A stretch of 21,392 bases of DNA. Source: HO2-45-28 sp964574495 (GTDB lineage Bacteria; Patescibacteriota; Minisyncoccia; HO2-45-28). Position 1 is the first letter of the stretch. Every line of letters begins with the position of its first letter. The stretch covers positions 1 through 21,392 of the forward strand of contig CAZNNT010000012.1 of the NCBI GenBank assembly GCA_964574495.1. Direction: 5' to 3'. The notes under the pieces were generated by a model. The model was not told where the DNA came from. It ran no database searches and saw only the letters and a program-made list of their open reading frames with translations. Below, piece after piece: positions 14,302-20,309 of the stretch. A program made the translations under genes and the position numbers.

Positions 14302-14937
14302 TTGAAAATATTTTGGCTGATCGCCAATATGCTCGCGGCTTTTCTGGATTTCAGCGCAGGGACATTTCTTGTATTTCTGTCTTCGCTCTTGACAGGCTAT
14401 CAAGTCCAGATTTATCACTATTTTTTAGGCGGAATTTTCGCGCTCATTCCTGATTTTGTCGTCCCCATGATCTATCTAAAAAAGAATGGGCTATACGTAG
14501 ATCCTCATAAAACATTACTGCATAGGCCTCTTTTTATTCTGCCGGCAACTTTTGGCTTAAGCGCGGTAATCGGCGGTTTATTTTGGAGCGTTGTGGCGAC
14601 CATTTGTGTTCTCTGGCATTTCTTGCATGATATTCCAACTATAAACTGGTTATGGCCATTTAGAGCGGATACAAAAACAAAAAGCGCGTATCTTGATAAT
14701 ACGGAGAGGGGTATACATAGAGAGCATCAGTGCTGGCTTTTTGAAATTTGGATGGAAAAAAGCAAACGAGCCGCTGCTGAAATTACAATAGGCGCGATCC
14801 TTCTTGGCATTGTCATTGGTATAATCTCGGGACGATTATGGGGCGTAATATTTGTAGGATTTTTCTTATTCGGCGCATATATTGTCCAAAACCTGTATGC
14901 TTGGCGCATGAAAATAAAAAACGTCGGGAGCGATTAA
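14302..14937 (+). CDS. Polytopic membrane protein, possible metal-dependent hydrolase-like
   Basis: 211 residues from TTG at 14302, chosen because GGAGGAGG (14286-14293) lies 8 nt upstream; the frame also extends to a TTG at 14227 without such support. Four or five membrane segments alternate with histidine-bearing motifs: IPDFVVP, DPHKTLLHRPLFI and LWHFLHD. That pattern recalls membrane-bound metal-dependent hydrolases of the YdjM/DUF457 type, but the match is loose. A promoter-like TTGACG (14227-14232), 17 bp, TATTTA would give a ~40-nt leader. A terminator overlaps the stop codon. Confidence 0.7.
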   Translation: MKIFWLIANMLAAFLDFSAGTFLVFLSSLLTGYQVQIYHYFLGGIFALIPDFVVPMIYLKKNGLYVDPHKTLLHRPLFILPATFGLSAVIGGLFWSVVATICVLWHFLHDIPTINWLWPFRADTKTKSAYLDNTERGIHREHQCWLFEIWMEKSKRAAAEITIGAILLGIVIGIISGRLWGVIFVGFFLFGAYIVQNLYAWRMKIKNVGSD

Positions 14938-14956
14938 AAGATCGCTCCTTTTTCTT
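14927..14956 (+). terminator. Intrinsic terminator overlapping stop codon
   Basis: GGAGCGAT (14927-14934) and ATCGCTCC (14941-14948) with a 6-nt loop containing the TAA stop, then TTTTTCTT. Confidence 0.85.
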
Positions 14957-14986
14957 AACACTATCTTCCGTGACATTTCTACTGTT

Positions 14987-15072
14987 TTATGATTCGTCCA
15001 AAATCCCTTTTGTCGGCTCGCCCCACTCCGGACCCTTGAGACGCAAAACAAATTTTTTCCCGCCGACTTTAG
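14987..15072 (-). pseudogene. 28-codon C-terminal-like coding stub
   Basis: The minus-strand frame reads ...KFVLRLKGPEWGEPTKGILDES then TAA (14989-14987), with an in-frame stop immediately upstream (15075-15073) and no usable start. The protein-like composition suggests the tail of a lost gene or a very small ORF. I do not recognise the family. Confidence 0.3.
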
Positions 15073-15077
15073 TTAAA

Positions 15078-15099
15078 CTAACATTCTGCAGAATGTTAG
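15078..15099. repeat. 22-bp perfect palindrome
   Basis: Left half CTAACATTCTG is exactly mirrored. No U-tract follows directly on either strand, so it looks more like an operator than a terminator. It lies between the end of mpg and the stub at 14987-15072. Confidence 0.6.
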
Positions 15100-15122
15100 A
15101 ATGTTGTTAGCTGGTTTTTTGG

Positions 15123-15803
15123 TTAAGAGACGAGCAAAAATCGCCAGGGTTTTTTCGCCCACGCTCCAGCGTAGTCCACCCCGACACGCGGGGCTTTTTT
15201 AATCCTGAGCGCAGTCGAAGGATTTTTTATTTTTGCTCCTAAAATTTTTGGACCTCGCTCAAACCAGAGTTTTTTATTACCGATTAAATCTTGCCCANNN
15301 NNNNNNNNNNNNNNNNNNNNNNNNNNNNNNNNNNNNNNNNNNNNNNNNNNNNNNNNNNNNNNNNNNNNNNNNNNNNNNNNNNNNNNNNNNNNNNNNNNNN
15401 NNNNNNNNNNNCAGACCCTCCCCGGACCAAAAATCTTTTCCGTACCGCCAAAGGGAATCACTCCGCGAATCAAAACCGCCGAAGGAAAGTCCTTTTTCTC
15501 GGTCACGACATTAAAGCAGTAATGCATTCCGTAAATTAAATAAACATACGCTCTGCCCGCCTCCCAGAAAAGAACTTCTGATCTTGGCGTGCGTCCGCGA
15601 GAGGCGTGGCAGGCCTTATCATTTTGGCCGACATACGCTTCCGTTTCGCAAATAACGCCCCGAATCTCTTTTTTGCTGTGTCCGCCGTAGCCTTTGGCGG
15701 AGGGCGGGCCGATTTTACGAACCAAAACTTGCCCAAGCAAATTTTTGGCCACTTCCACCGTCGGCCTCTCAAAAAATTTCCTGTTTAATCTTATTTCCGC
15801 CAT
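15123..15803 (-). CDS. mpg: DNA-3-methyladenine glycosylase (AAG/MPG), interrupted by N gap
   Basis: AAG-family glycosylase removing alkylated purines in base excision repair. Recognisable parts: FFERPTVEVAKNLLGQVLV near the start; ETEAYVGQNDKACH (53-66), with Glu55 as catalytic and Tyr57 as intercalating equivalents; AYVYLIYGMHYCFNVV; GPGRV; and the C-terminal RVGVDYAGAW...PWRF. I start at ATG 15803; a TTG at 15809 is possible. Two insertions not expected in the family are encoded by short palindromic DNA: PPSAKGYGGHS (33-43) and NPSTALRIK near the end. The N-run (15298-15411) spans 38 codons, longer than the ~14 residues expected between GPG and the G-DL motif. Confidence 0.9.
   Translation of the reverse strand: MAEIRLNRKFFERPTVEVAKNLLGQVLVRKIGPPSAKGYGGHSKKEIRGVICETEAYVGQNDKACHASRGRTPRSEVLFWEAGRAYVYLIYGMHYCFNVVTEKKDFPSAVLIRGVIPFGGTEKIFGPGRVXXXXXXXXXXXXXXXXXXXXXXXXXXXXXXXXXXXXXXXGQDLIGNKKLWFERGPKILGAKIKNPSTALRIKKAPRVGVDYAGAWAKKPWRFLLVS
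15201..15224. repeat. Palindromic element in mpg encoding PSTALR
   Basis: 24 bp with arms AATCCT (15201-15206) and AGGATT (15219-15224) around GAGCGCAGTCGA. It is read in frame as NPSTALRI between the two halves of an otherwise normal ...KIK / KAPRVGV junction. Confidence 0.7.
15298..15411. other. Assembly gap (114 N) within mpg
   Basis: Undetermined bases. The frame agrees on both sides, but the length implies about 24 more residues than the family needs here, so either the estimate is off or another insertion is hidden. Confidence 0.9.
15681..15701. repeat. Palindromic element in mpg (TCCGCC/GGCGGA)
   Basis: Arms TCCGCC (15681-15686) and GGCGGA (15696-15701), loop GTAGCCTTT. On the coding strand it yields PSAKGYGG, an insertion between VRKI and KKEIRGVICETEAY. 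It resembles the hairpin at 3609-3636. Confidence 0.7.
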
Positions 15804-15841
15804 ATTCAACTATTCGATCGAATTAGAAAATGCTATTTATT

Positions 15842-16054
15842 TTAATTTTCCATCAGCCATTGCACTCGTCCCACGGAGCCGTCGGTCAGACGCACCTTTA
15901 CCCCGCGCGGATGATTTTCTTTGGAAGTTAGAAGCTCCTTAACAATTCCCTGCTTATAATTATCCGTCCCGTAATTTTCCTTCTCAATAATCCAGACCGC
16001 GTCCCCCGGCTTGATTTCCGACCTCTTCGGCGGGTTTTTGTTGTCACCTGTCAT
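15842..16054 (-). CDS. ywbE: YwbE family protein (DUF2196)
   Basis: 70 residues matching the YwbE family: KRSEIKPGDAVWIIEK, then QGIVKELLTSKENHPRGVKVRLTDGSVGRVQ. The pattern is a small beta-barrel like a KOW/SH3 fold, and no function is established. It lies 38 bp upstream of mpg on the same strand, so the two may be co-transcribed. A TAAAAT hexamer (minus 16066-16061) ends 6 nt before the ATG, with ATGACG 16 bp further up, so the mRNA looks leaderless. Confidence 0.88.
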   Translation of the reverse strand: MTGDNKNPPKRSEIKPGDAVWIIEKENYGTDNYKQGIVKELLTSKENHPRGVKVRLTDGSVGRVQWLMEN

Positions 16055-16060
16055 AATATA

Positions 16061-16088
16061 ATTTTAAATGTATTTATCCATGCGTCAT
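16061..16088 (-). promoter_or_regulatory. ywbE promoter
   Basis: On the minus strand, ATGACG (16088-16083), a 16-bp spacer and TAAAAT (16066-16061), then 6 nt to the ATG at 16054. Confidence 0.45.
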
Positions 16089-16178
16089 ATGGCATCTCTA
16101 TTGCTTATTGACTTCTGTAAATACCACACGAATTTATCAATGCCGTTTTGTCCTTATTTTAAGTTATTTTTTCAGCTA

Positions 16179-16206
16179 TTGACAAATTCTATGGATTTGC
16201 TATAAT
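16179..16206 (+). promoter_or_regulatory. Promoter of the 16213-16344 RNA
   Basis: Consensus TTGACA (16179-16184), a 16-bp spacer and consensus TATAAT (16201-16206) preceded by TGC, an extended -10. Among the best promoters in the window; the predicted first base is about 16213. Confidence 0.85.
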
Positions 16207-16212
16207 GTGTCC

Positions 16213-16344
16213 ATAAGCTGATGCAGGCGGTGGATAGCTATAAAGCCAGTGCTGGACCAACCCCATAGCGCTGCCACCTAAATGCATTTCCCCAAACGGG
16301 AGCTTACACAGCACCAAGAGAGTGGGTCTCTGGGTGCTTTTTTT
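16213..16344 (+). ncRNA. Unidentified stand-alone structured RNA (~130 nt)
   Basis: It has a consensus promoter upstream, a strong terminator at the end (GCACC-a-AGAGA 16311-16321, loop, TCTCT-g-GGTGC 16327-16337, seven T) and no coding frame between. Predicted nested helices: TAAGCT/AGCTTA (16214-16219, 16301-16306); GATGCA/TGCATT (16220-16225, 16283-16288); GGTGG/CCACC (16229-16233, 16274-16278); GCTAT/ATAGC (16237-16241, 16265-16269). A CCC-AAAC-GGG hairpin sits on the 3' side. It lacks the SRP domain IV GGAA/AGCA pattern and shows no riboswitch core I know. The next gene downstream is on the other strand, so it is not a leader. A 6S-like role is possible, since it is one long hairpin, but this is unproven. 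Confidence 0.85.
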
Positions 16345-16402
16345 ATTCCCTACGCCCCATGACATCTCTTATATTTCTTCCGCCATTCAAAATACCACGG
16401 CT

Positions 16403-18140
16403 TTATCTTTTAAATCTTTTTGTTTTCGGTTTTTTTAATAATTCAAGTAAGTTTTTAAGCGGGAGAGTATTTATTATATCCTTTTTTTCCGCCCACCCTC
16501 GGCGGGCTTGCGCGACGCCGTATTCCATATAATTCATATCGCCCAAAGAGTGCGCGTCCGTATTTATCATAAATTGGATGCCGTACTTTTTGGCTTCACG
16601 TATCAAAACATCGTGCAAATCAAGACGCCAAGGATGCCCGTCTATTTCAAGAATTGTGCCTGTTTCGACGGCAACTTTGAAAATTTTATCAAAATCAAGT
16701 TTTATCGGTTCCCGACGCATGGGTACGCGAGTGGTCGGGTGAAAAATGATGTCTATATTCGGGTTCTGCATGGCTTTAATCAGCCGTTCGGTTTGCTCTT
16801 CCTCCGAAAGTTTGAAAGCCGTGTGAATCGCGCCTCCCGCAAAATCTAGTTTAGCCAAAACAGCATCAGAAATATCAAGCGAGCCGTCACGCAAAATATT
16901 GACTTCGGCCCCGCTTAAAATTTTGATGCCCGACATTTTTTTATTTAATTTTTCTATATGCGCGATCTGGCGCAAAAGTTTTTTGTCGTCAGCGCCTCCG
17001 GTCATCGCTAAACTTTTAGTGTGGTCGGTTATTCCGATGTATTCGTATCCACGGCTCTTGGCATATTCGGCCATCTCTTCAATTGAATTTGCGCCGTCAG
17101 ACCAATCGGTCTGCGTCTGCAAATCGCCCTTTATGTCTTTTAACTCAATAAGGCGCGGCAATTTATGTCTTTGGGCTGTCTCAATTTCACCGGAATTAAC
17201 GCGCATTTCGGGCGGCATCCAATCGAGCCCGAGACGCGCGTATATTTTTTCTTCATCATACCCCTCAACCAGTTTTTTACCCTTAAAAAGTCCGTATTCG
17301 TTTAATTTATATCCTTTCTTAATCGCGATTTTCCTTAAAGCCACATTATGGTCTTTGGAGCCGGTAAAATACTGTAAGGCCGCGCCGAAAGATTCGTGCG
17401 GCAAAACACGCAGGTCCGCGTCAATCCCAGAACGCAGGCGAACCATTGATTTTGTTTCGCCCCTAGCATAGACGCTCGCGACTTCGGGCATTGAAACGAA
17501 TTTTTCCATGACCAGTTCGGGCTTTGAAGATATGGCCAAAAANNNNNNNNNNNNNNNNNNNNTCCTGCCACCTGCGTAAAGAGCCGGCGGTTTCAACTTT
17601 TTCCACTCCCGGAACTTTTCTAAGCTCGTTAATAATTTTTCTGGCAATCGGCATAGCTTCTCCGATATTCATCCGCCCCCCGGAGCTTTTCTGAAATTCA
17701 ATGCCCTTTAAAATTTTTTGCTCTAATTTTTCGCCGAAACGCGGCAGATCGCGTAATTTCCCCCCTTTGGCCGCCTTTTCTAAATCTTTGATATTTTTTA
17801 TCTTAAGTTTTTTATACAAGGTTCCGATTATTTTCGGCCCGACGCCTTCAATGGCCGTAAGCCCGGACACATCTACCGGCATTTCTTTTTTAAGGCGCGC
17901 GTAGTCCTTAATGCGGCCGGTCTTTAAAAATTCCTCAATACGCTCGGCAATGCCCCTACCCACTCCCGAAATATCTTCCAGCGCCCCGATTCCCCCTTTT
18001 TTATAAATATCCCCCACATCTTCATCCAGCGCCTCAATGGAATGGGCCGCTTTTTCAAAAGCGCGCGGCTTAAACGGCACCTCTTTCATTTCCAAGAGTT
18101 CCGCCATCTCAAAAAATATCTTCGCGAGTTCTTGATTCAT
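16403..18140 (-). CDS. polX: DNA polymerase/3'-5' exonuclease PolX, split by N gap
   Basis: One gene broken only by the 20-N gap at 17543-17562. The N-terminal part (ATG 18140, MNQELAKIFFEMAELLEMK) has the pol-beta-like 8-kDa domain with helix-hairpin-helix runs ISGVGRGIAERI and IEGVGPKIIGTLYKK, then VETAGSLRRWQ. After the gap, FLAISSKP continues the palm, then a PHP domain: DLQTQTDWSDGANSIEEMA, GITDHTKSLAM, SGAEVNI, HPTTR, INTDAHS. Expected for gap-filling repair synthesis with a proofreading or end-processing nuclease. The family GDID aspartates fall in the gap. HxH of the first PHP motif reads LQTQT, so one metal site may be altered. A TATAAT (minus 18153-18148) ends 7 nt before the ATG. 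Confidence 0.92.
17543..17562. other. Assembly gap (20 N) within polX
   Basis: The flanking frames differ by one base at this length. A true gap of 19 nt would restore the frame and give seven residues, the size of the family's ETIGDID between RRWQ and FLAISS. Confidence 0.85.
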
Positions 18141-18216
18141 TAAAGTTATTATAACAAAAATTGACTGCAAAATTCATTTTTTGTGTCGTTCGACTTTGCA
18201 GACGATTTTATGGCTC

Positions 18217-18404
18217 GGCGGGTTTCGTCGCGACTTGCTCGGGGCAATTATTCTGAAAATACGCAGTTGATTTCCCCGGCGAGGAAATCACTGCTCGGTT
18301 CTCACCCTCGCTCTTTCGCCTTCGGCGAAAACCATGCCCGCTCGGGTTCCGAAACGATTTTCAGAACAACAGCCCCTCGCCTGTTTGTCGCGCTGGAACC
18401 CGCC
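18217..18404. repeat. Large nested inverted-repeat structure A (~188 bp)
   Basis: Arms pair in order from outside in: GGCGGGTT/AACCCGCC (18217-18224, 18397-18404), CGCGAC/GTCGCG (18229-18234, 18387-18392), GGGGC/GCCCC (18241-18245, 18372-18376), TTCTGAAAAT/ATTTTCAGAA (18251-18260, 18357-18366). Inside are two hairpins: CAGT-t-GATTTCC/GGAAATC-ACTG (18264-18293) and TTTCGCC/GGCGAAA (18314-18330). An open frame crosses it but looks unlike a protein. Confidence 0.75.
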
Positions 18405-18426
18405 TCGCTTTTTACTGTGGTTGAGT

Positions 18427-18577
18427 AAATCCGGAGGTTTGTTTTAGGGGCTCCGCAGGCGCTTTGCAGGGTGTTTTTAAGTTATAATCGGCAAATAAAC
18501 TTAAAAACAAAGCGCCGAGGACGGAGCTTGAATTTCGCTGGAAATTCAAGCGTACCCTAAAATAAATTTCCGGATTT
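18427..18577 (+). ncRNA. Large structured element B (~151 nt), possible RNA or palindromic element
   Basis: A 23-bp closing stem joins 18427-18449 (AAATCCGGA...) and 18555-18577. Its three non-Watson-Crick positions are G-U only if the plus strand is RNA, which favours a plus-strand RNA. Inside are two branches. One is GCTCCG/CGGAGC, GGCGCTTTG/CAAAGCGCC and TTTTTAAGTT/AACTTAAAAA (18450-18527). The other is an 11-bp perfect hairpin GCTTGAATTTC/GAAATTCAAGC with loop GCTG (18526-18551). No coding frame and no convincing promoter just upstream. The stretch 18578-18849 adds only small hairpins (for example GACCG/CGGTC near 18692-18705). Confidence 0.6.
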
Positions 18578-18849
18578 GCGAAATAAGTCGAAAAAAAATG
18601 AATTTTGAAAATATAAATAACGCAAAAAAACAAACAGACCCCACCGCGAGGGTAGGGCCTTGTGCTTTTTGGTTAGAAATTATTTTTTAATGACCGTTGG
18701 CGGTCGCGCAAGAGCGAAAGAAAATTTTTCACCAAAATTATTTTATGCTTATTGAAGCGAAAGGTGAATACCTCTTTTAATCTTACGCAACTTTTGAATG
18801 CCTATCTGATTTAAGAATAAATCCTTTTTGAAAATGCGCAAATGCGGGG

Positions 18850-18858
18850 TGTGGATAA
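18850..18858 (-). promoter_or_regulatory. TTATCCACA 9-mer (DnaA-box-like), site 3
   Basis: TGTGGATAA on the plus strand, at the -35 position of the UDG promoter, 25 nt before its ATG. Confidence 0.4.
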
Positions 18859-18868
18859 GTTTTTCTTC

Positions 18869-18883
18869 TGATATAATGCGTCT
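18869..18883 (+). promoter_or_regulatory. UDG extended -10 promoter
   Basis: TG-A-TATAAT (18869-18877) followed by 6 nt and the ATG at 18884. The predicted mRNA is leaderless. Confidence 0.65.
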
Positions 18884-19489
18884 ATGCCGGATAACAAAGA
18901 CGAACGATACAAGGCAATGAAAAAAATTCGCGACGAGATTGTCGCGTTCAAGGGCTCGCCTTTATATGAATACAGGACAAGCCAAAAAAATCTGCCGGTC
19001 ATAGGCGAGGGCTCGCATAACGCCAAAATTATGTTCGTGGGAGAAGCGCCGGGAAAAAACGAGGCGCTTACAGGGCGTCCTTTTTGCGGACAAGCTGGGC
19101 GCGTTCTTGATGAACTTCTGACTTCAATAGGAATTGAACGAAAAAATGTCTATATCACAAACATTGTCAAAGACCGTCCGCCGGAAAACCGCGACCCCGA
19201 GCCAGAAGAAATTACGGCTTACGCCCCGTTTCTTGACCGCCAAATTGACATAATACGGCCAAAAATCCTTATTCCCCTTGGGCGTTTCTCAATGTTCTAT
19301 ATTTTGGAGAAATTTGGAGTAAATAATAGCGAAACGATAAGCAAAATCCACGGCAAAATATTTGACGCGAACACCTCTTACGGAAAAGTGAAAATAATGC
19401 CGATGTACCACCCAGCCGCCTCTTTATACAACCCCGACACCCGCAAATCTCTTGACGCCGACTTCAAAAAATTGAAAGAGGTTTTATAA
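18884..19489 (+). CDS. Uracil-DNA glycosylase, family 4-like, without Fe-S cysteines
   Basis: 201 residues of the UDG superfamily: motif GEAPG (53-57) with GKNEALTGRPFCGQAGRVLDELL, NIVKDRPPENRDPEPEEI, LIPLGRFS, and the C-terminal MYHPAASLYNP (His176). It removes uracil from DNA. Family 4 enzymes normally carry four Cys binding a 4Fe-4S cluster; the corresponding positions here appear to be Phe22, Ser25, Asp97 and Tyr113, and the only Cys (68) is next to the active site. The start is set by an extended -10. It may work with polX and mpg in base excision repair. Confidence 0.9.
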   Translation: MPDNKDERYKAMKKIRDEIVAFKGSPLYEYRTSQKNLPVIGEGSHNAKIMFVGEAPGKNEALTGRPFCGQAGRVLDELLTSIGIERKNVYITNIVKDRPPENRDPEPEEITAYAPFLDRQIDIIRPKILIPLGRFSMFYILEKFGVNNSETISKIHGKIFDANTSYGKVKIMPMYHPAASLYNPDTRKSLDADFKKLKEVL

Positions 19490-19494
19490 ATTGA

Positions 19495-19522
19495 TTTCAA
19501 CTACGATATATCGTAGTTGAAA
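19495..19522. repeat. 28-bp perfect palindrome (operator-like)
   Basis: Left arm TTTCAACTACGATA is exactly mirrored by the right arm, without a loop. No U-tract follows on either strand, so an operator for a dimeric regulator or a cruciform is more likely than a terminator. It lies just after the UDG stop. Confidence 0.7.
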
Positions 19523-19591
19523 AAATTAATAAATTACCTAATAAGTAAAAGAAAGGACTCGCGAAGGCGAGCTAAAGCTAAAAAATATCTA

Positions 19592-19675
19592 TTAGAATTC
19601 GTTGTAGACGACAACTGTCCAGCCACCAGTTATAAATAAAATTATTCCAGCAATAAAGATTGATATTTCGGACAG
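19592..19675 (-). CDS. Possible 27-residue single-membrane-segment microprotein
   Basis: A minus-strand frame from CTG at 19675 would read MSEISIFIAGIILFITGGWT... ending VVVYNEF. It has one hydrophobic segment and a TATAAC hexamer 5 nt upstream. There is no ATG, GTG or TTG. It could equally be a chance AT-rich frame or the remnant of a longer membrane protein. The rest of 19523-19660 holds small hairpins only (CTCGC/GCGAG, GTTGT/ACAAC). Confidence 0.2.
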   Translation of the reverse strand: MSEISIFIAGIILFITGGWTVVVYNEF

Positions 19676-19688
19676 ACAAAGTTATACT
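19660..19688 (+). promoter_or_regulatory. Promoter of the 19728 gene
   Basis: TTGATA (19660-19665), exactly 17 bp, TATACT (19683-19688). It predicts a ~33-nt leader carrying GGAGGG (19713-19718). Confidence 0.7.
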
Positions 19689-19727
19689 AGACGCAGAGTT
19701 TGATTCCTTAATGGAGGGCGCGTAGCA

Positions 19728-20249
19728 ATGAAAATGAACCACGTTGAAGAAGAGACAAAAGGCCGACTTCCGTTTTTTGACTTTTTAAAGAAAAACAACT
19801 ATCCCTCAACAGCAAGGGCTGTTGAAGAAAAAAAGCGCTTAGAGGATGTTTTTGATAAACTAAAGAGTGAGGCTAGCGCAAAGGATGTTTTTGATAAACT
19901 AAAGAGTGAGGCTGGCGCAAATGGTGCCGCAAAAATTATAATTGAATTTAACAATGCGTATTTTGCATACTATTTTTTACTAACCTCCTCGTTTCTTGTA
20001 AATAGAGAGTTAAAGAATCGTCTTGCAAAAATGGTTATCAAAGGCGGGGGGTATAATACCGCTTTTTACCTTATCGCATTGTGTGCGAAGATGTTTTCAC
20101 AAGAAATACTAGACGCTCTTGCTGAGGTTGTCATAAATTCTAGTGACGAACTAAGTCCCGAATATAAACACTATATCAAAAATCTGCCTCTTCAAAACTT
20201 GTCGGAAAAAATGCGTGAAAAAGCACGAGAGACGCAAGATCGTATATAA
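19728..20249 (+). CDS. Hypothetical helical protein with 13-residue tandem repeat
   Basis: 173 residues, no family recognised. The N-terminal half is charged and contains two adjacent copies of DVFDKLKSEA(S/G)A(K/N), encoded by a 39-bp tandem repeat. The second half has hydrophobic helices (about 70-92 and 106-122, containing YFAYYFLLTSSFLV and NTAFYLIALCAKMF) that could be a helical bundle or membrane-associated. It has its own promoter, a Shine-Dalgarno GGAGGG 9 nt before the ATG and a terminator, so it is a single-gene unit. A second ATG two codons later is possible. Confidence 0.7.
   Translation: MKMNHVEEETKGRLPFFDFLKKNNYPSTARAVEEKKRLEDVFDKLKSEASAKDVFDKLKSEAGANGAAKIIIEFNNAYFAYYFLLTSSFLVNRELKNRLAKMVIKGGGYNTAFYLIALCAKMFSQEILDALAEVVINSSDELSPEYKHYIKNLPLQNLSEKMREKARETQDRI
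19845..19922 (+). repeat. 39-bp in-frame tandem repeat (two copies)
   Basis: 19845-19883 and 19884-19922 differ at two positions only. The unit is 13 codons, so copy-number changes keep the frame. Confidence 0.95.
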
Positions 20250-20259
20250 AACAAAGCTG

Positions 20260-20282
20260 CCCGGAAGTTTTCCGGGTTTTTG
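20260..20282 (+). terminator. Intrinsic terminator of the 19728 gene
   Basis: CCCGGAA (20260-20266) and TTCCGGG (20270-20276) with a 3-nt loop, followed by TTTTTG. Confidence 0.88.
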
Positions 20283-20309
20283 TTTTAAACATCGTGTTGA
20301 GACCAGGCC

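Noticed and set aside
16213..16344. SRP (4.5S) RNA or a riboswitch
   Set aside because: The SRP domain IV sequence pattern is absent, and the element ends in a terminator with no downstream plus-strand gene to control.
18183..18428. Open frame of 81 codons across structure A
   Set aside because: It lies entirely over the nested inverted repeats, has no ribosome site or promoter spacing, and the translation has no protein-like pattern.
5977..18858. DnaA-box-like 9-mers as a replication origin
   Set aside because: Three single sites kilobases apart, with no cluster, AT-rich unwinding region or dnaA/dnaN gene.
19495..19522. Palindrome as UDG terminator
   Set aside because: No T-run follows the stem on the plus strand or on the minus strand.
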